The translations under genes and the position numbers were made by a program. From Malaya genurostris (lineage: Eukaryota > Arthropoda > Insecta > Diptera > Culicidae), in contig NC_080571.1 in NCBI RefSeq assembly GCF_030247185.1, forward strand, positions 112,957,067 to 113,021,066: a stretch of 64,000 nucleotides of DNA, written 5' to 3'. Numbering within the stretch: the first letter of the stretch is position 1; each line of letters begins with the position of its first letter. Positions 1 to 11,500 of the stretch are shown here, piece after piece. Below the pieces are notes generated by a model, which searched no databases, was not told the DNA's origin, and worked only from the letters and a program-made list of their open reading frames with translations.

Positions 1-1560
1 GAAATTAAAAAAAGTGCCCACCTGATGGCACTTAATTATGTCTATCAGCGTACGTTCATCAAACACTAACATTTTGTTTTTTTTTAAACACTGTGATTAC
101 AAATGCATTTGTATGCACTGAATTAGTAATAAATTGTACTACAATGTCGTAATTGACGACCAGGTACATAACAATTTAATTGCGACAGTAGTGAAGATGG
201 TTGTACGCGTTGAGAAATAATGTCGTTAATAAAATAAAGCATTGAAACATTACGACGTTCTTTAAGTGTTTGTATATTGATAAGCATGCAGCGTACTTCA
301 TACGATGGCAAAGGAAATGCTGTTCTGTTTAATATACGAAGTTCATATAAAAATAATTATTTTTTGATCGATTCAATGCGTTTTTCGTGAATAATATTAT
401 AGGGATTCCATACTAGCAGAGATGGCATTTCACCAGAGTGATACACGCTAGAGTCAGATTTTTGCCACACCGAGGATGCAAAAAACGAAGCACCGCACGC
501 GCTCTCGTCTAAATACACCCAAGTGACCACTGGCGCGTGATGGTGAGCGAACACTTCTGTGAACTTCAATTAATAGAGAGTTGATCTGGCCTTGCTATGA
601 AAAATTTGCAAGGAAAACCGAAAATTTTACGATAAATTGTTTTATTTTGCTGATTTTGCGTGTCCACGCTTCATCTACGAAAACCATACAGCAGAGTGCT
701 CACCGGCGTGTACACCTCTGTGAAAGTATCTGCATCCACCTCAGAGAATTTATTAGCTAATGCTCTAGCACTTTGGTGCGATTCAGTGGAAGAGGTAAAA
801 TAAAATAAACAAACGCACTCATGATGTGTGCACACTTTACACAACAGTGGTGTATAAATGTGAAAGAGAAGAGCTCTCGTTGAAGTTGTCAGTGCGAGGG
901 GAGAAATTTTGCTTGCTCTTCGTCATACAGAGGAGATAGACATCTCTGCATACTAGGCTGCAATAATCCAAAATAGGCCTAACATATGTACTATATAATA
1001 ATTTAATTGTATATGGGACCGTGAAATTATTACTGAAGCGTTTAATAAAGCCCAGTATACTATTTGCTTAATTGATTATGGTATTGTAGTTTGCTGTCTG
1101 TTTGTTATTACATTTTCAGTCGTTGGAAAAGTTTTTCGTTTACAATTTTTCAAATAATTTAGGAATGCTTGAAATAATGGCTATTCCACGGTAATTTAGA
1201 ATGTCAGATTTCGAGCCTGATTTGAATATTGGCCCAAGAAAAGATGATTTCCAGAGATACATTTGAGATGGAAGATTGTTGCTTGTTCGTTTCGTGTTAG
1301 TGTAGTTGAGAAAGTTCACTTGTTTATAAATTTTATGTGCTTTCTGTGCTTACAATATGAGTATTTTCGAAAACCTTTACAATATGCATATTTTAGGAAC
1401 GGTTTTCATTAGTAAGAGTTTACATTTTTGAAACAGTAGAATAATATCTGCGACAGACCTAATTGTAGCCGGATTTAGTAAATAAAGATTCAAATGCCAG
1501 TCAAATCTATTTCATATTATCAAGACTGTTGAAACTGCTGAACAAGTGTCATAATAAAGT
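1..1560. other. No gene recognised; AT-rich spacer
   Basis: Six-frame reading gives only short, low-complexity open frames with no recognisable domain. There is a small stem-loop near position 15-36 (aagtgcc ... ggcactt). No splice-bounded exon, tRNA or transposon terminus could be supported. It is probably intronic or intergenic sequence upstream of the NK6 terminal exon. Confidence 0.4.
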
Positions 1561-1597
1561 GAAATTCTGGATATACAAATCTGGAGCAGATGGCTAT

Positions 1598-1830
1598 GCC
1601 ATCTTGGAATTCAGAACCACCGCAAACATCGTTTTTCGACATGTACTCATCAAACCCGTTCCAAAAATATCCATATTATAAGGATTTTCTAGGAATATCA
1701 ACAAACCGGAAGTCGCCATCTTGGAATTCAGAACCACCTCAAACATCGTTTTCCGACATCTGCTCCTCGAACCCGTTCCGAAAATACCCATATTGAAGTA
1801 ATTTCCATGGAAAATAAATGTGCCGGAAAT
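1598..1830. repeat. 117-bp unit tandem duplication (2 diverged units)
   Basis: Two copies begin with 'gccatcttggaattcagaac' at 1598 and 1715, so the period is 117 bp. Both continue with a shared 'aaacatcgtttt(t/c)cgacat' block and a 'cccgttcc(a/g)aaaata' block. A related, more diverged unit ('aaccggaagtcg(c/t)cat') is seen near 24610-24740, so this is a dispersed module and not a local gene. Frames through it read open because the period is divisible by 3; that is not evidence of coding. Confidence 0.75.
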
Positions 1831-2555
1831 GATTTTCGTTGTATGCAAAAACCTTTTTTTACGAAGTAGGCTCTTAAAAAAAGATGACGTTATTTGAGAT
1901 TTTGTTCGTAAAAAGAGTTACGTAAAAAGAGGTAACGTAAAAGAAGTTTACCTAAACGAAGGTTTGGGTGTAATTGATTTCCTGCTTATAGCAGTGTAGA
2001 AAGAGCTCCGGCGTAACATCACACAATATATCGTTTTCAAATAACCGATTTCGTTTTTTGTTGATGTTGCTGTGGTAAAATTCCAAGAAGTTTGAACCAC
2101 ATGTTGATGAGTAAGTGCTTTTCGGTGATCCAATTTACTGAAATCAATGTTTCGGTCTTGAAAATTAAAGTATTAAATATATAATACTATAAAAATATTA
2201 AAATGCGTTTAAATGGCGACTTGAAGTCAAAGTTGAAGCATTCACTGAACAAAACCTTGAAGACAAGAACTGTTTTTTACACAAACTTATCGTATGCCTT
2301 ATGGAGTCACGAAAATTGAAATTCCAATAAACAGCCTTATGAAATTCATACGAAATTTTTAGGAAAATTATGCGAAATTTCTATGACAAATATAATTTCT
2401 CTCATATACCGTGGAATTCAATTTTTGTTCGCTTGAAAACTATTATAGTGATAGATGAAATGTATATTGCGGAATCATAAACATTATAATAGAGGTATGT
2501 TTTTCATATTTATCTTATGAAATGGTGATTTTGATGCATCATAAGATTTCTCTCT

Positions 2556-2937
2556 AATAGTACTGTTGTTGTACCGTTGAATTCCACTATGTCACATCAT
2601 TACACTCTCACAAAGTCACTATTTTCACAGTCACTATATTTTCGAAAGTGTTATAATACAGATACGTATTTCGGAATGTTATTTACATCCTTCTTCAGTG
2701 TATCGGTTTTATAAGTTTATTCAATTCAATAAACTTACAAAACCGATACACTGAAGAAGGGTGTAAATAACATTCAGAAATACGTATCTGTATTATAACG
2801 TTTGATAAACTTAATAAAAAAAAAATAATATAACGTTTGATACACTTTCGGAGAAATAGTGACTGTGAAAATAGTGACTTTGTGAGAGTGTAATGACGTG
2901 ACATAGTGGAATTCAACGGTACAACAACAGTACTATT
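2556..2937. repeat. Foldback (long inverted repeat) MITE-like hairpin
   Basis: The left arm starting 'aatagtactgttgttgtacc' at 2556 is the reverse complement of the right arm ending at 2937. Arms are about 170-205 bp, with the axis near 2728 inside an 'aataaactt' palindrome. The right arm carries about 35 extra bases, including a poly(A) tract near 2815-2830. Arms are highly similar apart from that indel and scattered substitutions. Diverged pieces of the same family occur near 47780-47900 and 54950-55070. No coding sequence is inside. Confidence 0.8.
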
Positions 2938-3056
2938 TGTGAGAATATTCTACTAACAGCTCAAACAGAAATTTAGTGATCATAAGATTTGCCTTATGAT
3001 TTTCACTACTCATTTTGCCTGAATGTGGTGATCCTGCTTACGAGTTTGAAAACGAG

Positions 3057-3370
3057 CAGAGATGCAAGGTAAAAATTTCAAATATCTTCAGAAAGTGTTG
3101 CAAAAGTCTGTATATACGAAAAAATCTGCAATTAGCAAGTATGTCTTGCTGGCAGCAATTTCTCTATAAAGTATGATAAGCTAAACTGACTTGGCGTGCA
3201 AAAAAAAAAGGTCACGACAATTTCAAAAGTTCGTAAATTTTTACCGAAAGTCTGCAAAAACCTCGATTTTCAAAAGTCTGCAAAAGTCTGCATAACAAAA
3301 AATGTCTGCAGCAAGCACTATGTCCGAAATCTGCAGATTTACAGACAAATCTGCAGATCTGGCATCTCTG
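3057..3370. mobile_element. hAT-like MITE, 314 bp
   Basis: Its ends are short inverted repeats, CAGAGATGC at 3057 and GCATCTCTG ending at 3370, matching the CAG-type termini usual for hAT elements. Flanks are aaaacgag (3049-3056) and acaacgag (3371-3378), 7 of 8 identical, which fits the 8-bp target duplication of hAT. The interior is noncoding and strikingly rich in tctgca hexamers (3245-3355). Non-autonomous; superfamily is inferred from termini and target-site length only. Confidence 0.65.
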
Positions 3371-3498
3371 ACAACGAGCCAGACCCTGTCAGCTTGGAGC
3401 TATCATGTCAATTCGATAGTCCTACGACAAAAGGGCCTAACTGCAAATGAGAGCCTCTCTTTGTTTACTTTCGCTTTTGATTATTACGGAGCCATTAT

Positions 3499-4208
3499 CA
3501 CAGACTAACAGACATGACAGTATGAGTAAATTCTTATAAAAATAATTTTTCGGGATGCACTAGTTCCACCTATATTGTACTGCGCGAACTATTTACTATC
3601 GGTACACCCCTTGTGTTATGTAAAAGTTTTTTTACTAGTTGGTTTCCCCTCGTTTGTCAACACCGATCAGCTGCTTGCAGGGATGCCTGATTTCATCAAA
3701 ATATTTGAAAATGAATCGTCATAATAAATTATTGGATTACGTTGATAATATATTTAACTTTTTCGCGATGTTGGAAGGTAACCATTTATTTGACTCAACG
3801 TTGTTCATCTAGACTATTTTTTATTGTGTTGGCAGTTTTCACAAGTGGCGGCAGACCAGAAGCAAGTAAATACTGTAACAAAACGGGTTCGATTTTGTAT
3901 TGCGTTGGAGGATGAGAAGTAGGCACAATTATGCATATAGTTTTGGCAATATGTATTAAATCTGTATCCTGTAAGAAATACGCATGGACGTATACAAATC
4001 AATATATTACAGGAAATTCTGTATGAATGGCAACTCTGTTGGTAAATGAAAAAAATAAACACAGTCTAGATGACAGACAGGATGTTTTTGATAGGGTAAC
4101 GTGGCGCCATCATGACACATGTGAGTACTGTCCCAAATAAAGGAATATTCGAAATGATCGTTAGAATGATTGAAGAATCTAATTTGAGTGTCCTGTCTGT
4201 TAGTCTGT
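3499..4208. mobile_element. hAT-like MITE, 710 bp, with perfect 8-bp target duplication
   Basis: Inverted ends read (c)acagactaacagaca on the left and tgtctgttagtctgt on the right. They are flanked by identical 8-bp duplications gccattat at 3491-3498 and 4209-4216. The interior has no transposase reading frame. It is inserted within another repeat whose parts lie at about 3380-3490 and 4217-4560. Classification as hAT rests on the 8-bp duplication. Confidence 0.65.
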
Positions 4209-4388
4209 GCCATTATTGCAAATTCTCTAAAGTTTTCAATATAAATCGAAAGATTGTAGTTTTACCTTGAAAGTTTCGCGAAGAGTAAAGCGTCAAATAT
4301 AAAATCAGTTTGGTAAATCGTGAAAGAAAAAGTGAACAAAGAGAAACTGTCATTTACAGTTAGGCCCTTTTGTCGTGGGACGGTCGAA

Positions 4389-4560
4389 ATGTATGGGTTG
4401 GCAGTGCTGCTATTTTGGAGCGCACGAATTTGACATATTTCTTCCCTTTTGCTATATACGAGATTCGATGTGGATTCGTCTGAGGGCGCCATGCTCGCAA
4501 AAAAAGATGTTGACAATGATTTGTTTGGGAAATGTGAGAGCTGGATATCTTGTTAATAAG
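4389..4560 (+). repeat. Dispersed repeat shared with 36838-37030
   Basis: The block 'gcagtgctgctattttgg' through 'gagagctggatatcttgtta' recurs at 36838-37030 in the same orientation with moderate divergence. A neighbouring piece (4320-4380) is also an inverted copy of 3414-3482 (shared 'acaaaagggcctaactg'). The open frame of 124 codons here is an accident of the repeat. Confidence 0.7.
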
Positions 4561-4639
4561 TTGTCTTTGCAACGAGCAGAAAAGAAGCAAAGAAAAAAAC
4601 AGAGCCATATGTTTGTGTTGTCGTTTGTAAACGTCAGAG

Positions 4640-6600
4640 CAGTGATGCTAACCCTACGGATTTCTGATTTTTCTACGGATCTACGGACGAACTTCTTGAC
4701 ATCTACGGACTCACTTTTACTCATTATTTTTCTCTATAAATCAATGTAAAATAACAAAATAGTGTTAAATTATCTCCATAAATTAATAACCAAGTAGAAA
4801 AGTAATCTATTCTCCACCGAACACTCAGTTTTGGGAGCCTACCTTTATGGTTTAGAACTGCAAGCTGTTGATTTCACGTGAATATACAAGTATAAGAACA
4901 CATGACTGTATCAGAGTTCTGTCAGTACAGATTAGTTGCAGTTATTATCACACTTTTGATTCAGCATACATTCATACTGTGCAATACACGCCTCGCAAAG
5001 TGAGAATAATATGGTAACATCAGTATTCAAGCACAGATTCAGCATTCGGTACTAGATCACAATTATTGTATGATTTGATATATCGGGGTTTTAAATAAGT
5101 AACTTGCTTCAATTAAAAACTCCTTTACTAAAAAAGATTCTTCATGCAAGGTATTCATCCGTTGTGGCAACCCTAGATATATTGTGCTTCGTTTAAAACT
5201 CTACTGAAAAAAAAAAAAACATCATTTGTTATATTCCAATGACTTTCGCATAGCGCGGCATTCTCATTGGCAAGATGTCCTGATTCACCAATAGAATAAA
5301 CCCAACGGCGTACTAACGGGAGCAACCGTAAATAACTGCACAAACTGATGGAATCGACAATCATAGGTACAAAAACAAATCAGATGTACACCGGTTTTGT
5401 TTTTATCTGCTGCTCTGTTTGTTTTCTCATTTTCTTTCTCCAAATACCGTCATAAATCTCTTCCTTAGTTTTTATAATCTCGTTATTTATGATGGCCTTC
5501 TTCCGTTACCATCACCTCCTTGTTGACGGTGTCCGATTGCGTCCCGTATGGTTCTGTCAAAACTTGTGCTGAAAAGAAGCTCGAGCCGGCAGCCTCATTT
5601 TGCGGAACTGTTTCCCGGGATAGGTCTTCTTTCTCGTTGGTTTGGTGCTCTCTGTTTCAGCCGTCTCTTGTTTATTTCTCATTTAGCCCATGGCCACCGT
5701 CCTGGCACCGATGCTGGGTTAAAAATCAAAACACCGAAGAGCAACCTAATTTTAGCTGTAATAATAAAGCACTTAAAAATCATTATTTTGTCGATCTTCT
5801 TCTGCACACTTCGGTTGAGATCGTGTTTGAGGTTTAGGAACAGACTTCTAATTTAAAGCTGCTCTGTAATCGGATTAAAATCCGTGATGATAATGATGAT
5901 GGCCTCGATGAAGATTATGTCCGTACTACGTTCCAGCGGACGATGCGAGCTGGAGGTTCTTTGTAAAACTTTTTACGAAAATATTGTTTTATTACTAGCA
6001 CAAGATTGCCAGAGCAGTACAAAATAAAAGCATAATTTCTACTAAAATCCTCGCTCGAGTTGTAACGTTATTTTTGGCAGTGCTACAAAACCATGAGAAA
6101 TCATTGAATGAAATGGATCAAACAAGATTGTATCAACTTAGTGTTTTTTTTATAAATGTAAGAATGAGCTAAGAAAATTCACATGGAAATAATGCATCCG
6201 AAATTGCAGTGGGATATCGTGTAGAAGTTTGACAATGATGTTTTAATAATCGAAAATGTAAACCTAATTGCCAACATACATTTTTCTGGCAGCTCTGGTT
6301 AGCGGTAATCAACATACGAATCCAACGAGCCCATCGACGGAAGATGATGATACTGTTTATTCTTAAAATGAGTCTGGGCGTGTTCCAGCGACACTTTATG
6401 CGTGTAATTAAACGGCCATAATGGAGCCGTAAAAACAGCGTTGTGCGTTTTGCGAGCTGCTGAACGCGTGTTCCTTACGACAGCCGCTACCATTATCCGA
6501 GTTGTTGTCAGTTGGCCGTTTCAACAGAATAGCTACTTTTTGGCACTGATAATTATAGTCTACCCGAGCCGGAACAGCCATTCAAGTGCAATTAACGAGT
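4640..6600. other. Probable intron upstream of NK6 terminal exon; no gene recognised
   Basis: No domain-bearing frame was found. 4640-4700 contains clustered 'ctacgga' motifs next to 'gatgctaaccc', which resembles a MITE end. 5480-5740 is locally GC-richer than its surroundings but has no recognisable product on either strand. Because the exon at 6642 opens inside the homeodomain, at least the sequence just upstream must be intron of that gene; how far the intron extends cannot be seen. Confidence 0.4.
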
Positions 6601-6641
6601 GTTAACGAATTTTATCTTTTTTTCTCTCTCGCTTGTTTCAG

Positions 6642-6845
6642 GTGTGGTTCCAGAACCGTCGAACTAAGTGGCGCAAGAAGCACGCGGCCGAAATGGCTAC
6701 CGCCAAGCGGAAACAAGAAGAACTGGGCGATGGTGACGGTGACTGTAGCGAACCGATGGACTCGGACTCGGAAAGTTTGGATCTGGTGGACACGGGAAAC
6801 AGTAGTCGGAAGCGCTGTCGGATGGAGGACGACCTGAGGCATTAG
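6642..6845 (+). CDS. HGTX: NK6-class homeobox transcription factor, last coding exon
   Basis: This is the 3'-terminal coding exon of an NK6/HGTX homeodomain protein, a nuclear DNA-binding regulator known in insects and vertebrates for neural patterning. A 3' splice site (polypyrimidine tract 6614-6639, AG at 6640-6641) is followed by an in-frame stretch starting VWFQNRRTKWRKKH, which is homeodomain helix 3 (residues 47 onward). The following AAEMATAKRKQ extension is characteristic of NK6 proteins just C-terminal to the homeodomain. The break before residue 47 is a known homeobox intron position. The rest is acidic and serine-rich (EPMDSDSESLDLVD), then a basic patch (RKRCR) and ends DDLRH with TAG at 6843-6845. 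The exon encodes 67 residues; the remaining homeodomain and N-terminal exons must lie upstream, outside what can be recognised here. Confidence 0.9.
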   Translation: MWFQNRRTKWRKKHAAEMATAKRKQEELGDGDGDCSEPMDSDSESLDLVDTGNSSRKRCRMEDDLRH

Positions 6846-7720
6846 TATTAGGATAGACTTGTATGCTGAGCAAATTGTTGAGTTTTATTTATTGTACTCT
6901 GTGATCAGTGGTTTGTATTTTCTATCTCAAAGTCACGCCCCGAATCATCTCGATCTACTTTACAGTGAAACTATTGCTTAGGAATGTTATTAGTCAAAAT
7001 CTTTCAAAAAATTGTTTTTCTTTCACATCTTCCAACGGAGAATATAAACTACTGATCTTCCTTCTACGCTGTATAGAATTGTCAGAATTTCTTTGAATCT
7101 GAAAAAGCTAACAATTGAAGTGTATTTTAAAAGAATCTAAAAATTCCCAGTTGAAAATAATGGACAAAACGAATTTACTATACATTAATTTAACTAATGC
7201 TGATTTTAGAGAGTATGTGAGTATGTAGCGAACAGTGCGAACAAACCGAGTCAAAAATGAACGAAAAAAGTGAGTGAGTGAAATTGAAAAATGTGATCTA
7301 TAGAAATTATCATTGTATTTAGCATGTAACCCTTTTACTAAGTGAAGACGTAAAATTACTACCTTCTAGGCAACAAAATGCTTATTTTTCAGTAGTTGCT
7401 GGAAAACAGTGCATTCCAACTATAGTTTATAAATTGAGTATTTATTTTGGGAGCAAGCTCAAGAGATGACAAACGTCACGGAAGCATAGTGTAAAATGAT
7501 TTCTTATAATAGTGGGACGGAGAGAAAAAGAGGAATAAGAAGCAGAAGAAGAAGCACAATAAGCGATGTAAAAAGTTTGAATTCTCAGTATTTAAATAAA
7601 TTTCCTTGCGTCATAGTGATTCGTATTCAATTACCTAATGATAAAACTGAATAAATCAAAACAAACTAAAGAAACCCATCTGTAAAACTTATATAAGTTT
7701 AATAAAGAAATGATACAAAA
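6846..7720 (+). other. Probable 3' UTR of the NK6 gene
   Basis: AT-rich noncoding sequence directly downstream of the homeobox stop codon. Canonical AATAAA signals on the + strand are at 7595-7600, 7650-7655 and 7701-7706. Which one is used cannot be told. No transposon terminus was identified in this interval. Confidence 0.45.
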
Positions 7721-8310
7721 TAAAATCAGTGATTTTCATAATCGATGTTTGAAGATTAACTGCGCATTTGTATGAGCGGATGTCCGAACACGTGATCCTG
7801 TCACTTCATATAAAAAAAATCCGAAGAAAGGCGAAGGGAAACGGTCAACATACATGGCTTTTGGGCATTTTTCTCCCCTTGTACGCAAATTTTTACCCTA
7901 CAGTTGCATGTTGCATAGACTAGTATGCTTAATATTCGTCATTCGAATCGTTGTTCATAAGTGAGACATTTCTTTTCAGTTCAATTCAAAAAGTACTTTA
8001 CTCGTGTTCTGTACAAGTAGAATTTGCAGTATGGTAAGTATTCTCGTATCCTTCCTACCTATCTACTCACTTAGAAGAATTGGAATAAGTTAAGTTAAGT
8101 AAGTCTTCGAAAACCGACCAATTCGATCGTCACAAATGGTATATTATCAAAGTTCATTTAACAAATGATTCATGCATTCTAATTAATTTTCAAGTCTCTA
8201 AACATATAATTTTACGTGTCTGCATGAAATGCTGGATACGTTTGCCACCGCTTTAAGTCATTCTTGAAATATTTAGCCATTTGATTATTTTCGTTTTTAT
8301 GCACCAGCAT

Positions 8311-8504
8311 TGTGCTGTTCGGAGGCAATGGACTGTATCGTTACAAAATCAAAAAATCGCGTGTGCTCTCGGAGCAGTCAAACTTATAACTAACTTTTAT
8401 TCAGATCGATAACAATGGTATGTGTATGAGAATGAACTGGAATCACGGTGTTTCATTTCTTTGATGGTTGTCGCGTCTTCGTGGATCGAGTTGCCAACCT
8501 AACA
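8311..8504 (-). repeat. 3' LTR of the BEL/Pao element (194 bp)
   Basis: Read on the - strand it starts TGTTAGGTTGGC and ends GAACAGCACA, the TG...CA form. It matches 15540-15733 at 193 of 194 positions. The purine-rich stretch gcgcgggagaa just upstream on the - strand (8505-8515) is a plausible polypurine tract. Confidence 0.93.
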
Positions 8505-8531
8505 TTCTCCCGCGCGTTGAAATGGACCATT

Positions 8532-11500
8532 TCAAGAAGGGATGGCTGGTTCTTCTCCTTCACCATCCAATGGAAGTAAACAGATCTTCTTGATTGCTCT
8601 CGTCGTTGTTTTGCCGTTAGGTAAACGCAGACCAACCACACGTGTGTGGCCGTCTCTTCCTGGAATCAGCTCAGTGATGCGGGCAAGCATCCATTGCAAA
8701 GGAGGTACGTTGTCGTCGACGACCAATACTAACGCACCAATCTTGAACGTGGTGATTTTAAAATCCTTCTGGCGTTGCTGAAGCTCGTGAAGATAGTGGG
8801 TCATCCACAGGTTCCAGAATTTTTGCTTTAAATCTTGGACGAACTGCCACTTGGACAGCCGACCAGGATGAATTTGCTGATATGAAGGCTCTGGGATCGT
8901 TTGAAACTCCCGACCGATTAGAAAATGGGCCGGAGTGATAGCACGAACATCGTTTGGATCGTCTGAAGTAGGTGTTAATGGCCGCGAGTTTAAAATCGCC
9001 TCTATCTGGGTAAGCACTGTTGAGAATTGCTCGAAGGAAAGATTATGCTCGACCAAAATTCGCATGAGGTGCCGTTTAACGGATTTGACACCCGCTTCCC
9101 AAATCCCCCCGAAGTGTGGGCTTCGTGGCGGAATGAAGGACCACTTGATTCCTCGCTGTGTACAAAACGTATCAAGATCACGACAATGTTGCTCATCACG
9201 AAACAGTTCAGCTAGACGACGTAGTTCATTGTTAGCGCCTTCAAAATTGGTTGCATTGTCGGAGTACAAATTCTCGATCAGACCTCGACGACTGACAAAC
9301 CGTTGCAGGGCCCCAAGAAAGGCTTCCGACGTCAAGTCTGAAACCGCTTCCAGATGAAGGGCGCGAGTTGCCATGCACACAAATACACAGATGTAACCTT
9401 TCGTAATCTGCGCGTTTCGTAGTTTGTGGTTGCCACGAATATTGAATGGACCGGCGAAATCCAGCCCGGTGCGTGTGAACGGAAACGACGGCTGGACTCG
9501 ATAGTCGGGTAGATCTCCCATGAGTTGCGTAGATGTAGTTGGTTTTAACCGATAGCATGGTATACACTGATATATAACCTTTCTGATGATGTTTTTTGCT
9601 CGTAGAGGCCAATATCGCTGTCTTACTATAGCTAGCAAGCTTCTTTGATTGGGGTGAAGATTGGTTTGATGCAAGTATCGTATCAATGTTATTGTCAAGG
9701 GATGTCTTTCCGGGAGTAACGCTTGATGCTTGTACTCATAAGGAACTTGGGCGTTCCTCAAACGGCCTCCGACTCGCAGAATTGCATCATTTGGATCGAT
9801 GAAAGGATGCAAGCTCCGGAAGGGAACTTTCAAATTGGGGTTCTTCGTTCGCAATAACTTCAACTCAGTAGCAAATGCTTCAGTTTGCACTAATCGCATG
9901 ATCAGTGCGTGAGATCGTGAAATCTCATCCGTCGTAGGTAAACCGTTAGTGAGTTTCTTCCTACCACTACGCAAAACATCACAAAAACGCACCACATATG
10001 CCATAGCACGCAGAATAATTGAAAAACGGCTAATTCGATCGAAAAGCGGTAGCCGTGCTTCTGTGATCGCTGTTACTAACACTGTCTTCTTCACTTCAGG
10101 AATATCTTCGTCCACTATTGCAGGCGGCACAACAATGATTGGATCTGCAATACGAAACATTGTTGGTCCAGTCCACCAGAGCGAATGAGACTCCATGTTC
10201 TTCGGGGCGATTCCACGCGATAAACAAGCAGCAGGGTTCTCCTTCGTTGGGATGTATTTCCATTGAAATCCCTCAGTCGTATTTTGAATTTCTCGGACTC
10301 GATTGCCAACGTAAGTTTTCAGCTCACTAGGTGACTTTCGAATCCAGCACAAGACAATTTGCGAGTCACTCCACATAGTCACACAACTAAATTGTATTTC
10401 GAACGCAGCTAGTATCTTCACAGTTAACCGTGATAATAGCACTGCCGCCAATAATTCGGCACGTGGTGTGGTGATTTGCTTCTGTTCCTTTGTTTTCCTG
10501 GGTAACACTCTTGACTTGCTGCATACTAACTTCATCTCCGCTGTACCGTCAGTTCGTTTCAATCGTGTATAGATGCAGGCACCGTATGCGAGCTCTGAAG
10601 CGTCAGCAAACCCATGGAGCTCGATGTCACTGGTTTCTTTGCTCAAAATCCATCGCGGAATTTTGATATTGTTTAGAGTTTGTAACTGTTGGTAGTACTC
10701 TATCCACAACTGCGCCATATCTGCAGGAACCGTTTGATCCCACTCCAGGTTCAATGACCACAGCTCACGCATAATTAATTTAGCAGCAGTTACCGCCGGA
10801 CCTACAAAGCCCAACGGATCGAATATCTTTGCAATTTGACTCAAAATTGTTCGTTTTGTGTAAATAGCGTACTTGTCGACTGGATGTGTAGAGAGCACTA
10901 CTGTAAACTCATCTTTGGCAGGGATCCACGCCACACCCAGTGTTTTCATAATTGTGTTGATACTGGTATCCTTGATTTCAATACCACGTTCTCGTTGGAC
11001 TTCTGGGATGTCCGTCAGTAGTTCTTGGGAATTCGAGGCAAATTTGTGTACACAAAAACAACCCTTTGCCAAAAGAGCTACGGTCTGATTCTTCAATTCA
11101 ATGATTTCCGGTAATGTATCAGCTCCAAAGAGTGCATCATCCATATAGCAAGATTTCTGGATCGCCTTCGAGGCTAATGGATACTGTACTCCTTCATCTT
11201 CAGTCAATTGACGGAGAGACATCGTCGCAAGAAATGGCGATGAAGCTAAGCCGTACGTTACGGTTTGCAAGTCGTACGTTTTCAATAGTTCATTCTGGGT
11301 TTCCCTCCACAAGATTCTCTGATATCTTCGGTCGTCTTCGTGTACCGCGACTTGCCGGTACATTTTAGAGATGTCGGCTGTAAACACAAATCTATGGATA
11401 CGGAAATTCAGAAGAATCGAGACCAAATCATTTTGTACAATTGGCCCGATCAATTGGGTTTCATTGATTGAAATCCCCGTATCTGACGCTGCTGATCCAT

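Noticed and set aside
1590..1848. Open frames on both strands with repeated peptide
   Set aside because: The repetition is due to the 117-bp tandem unit (divisible by three), which keeps frames open on both strands.
4375..4749. 124-codon open frame on the + strand
   Set aside because: It lies in a dispersed repeat (copy at 36838-37030 where the frame is not kept) and has no recognisable domain.
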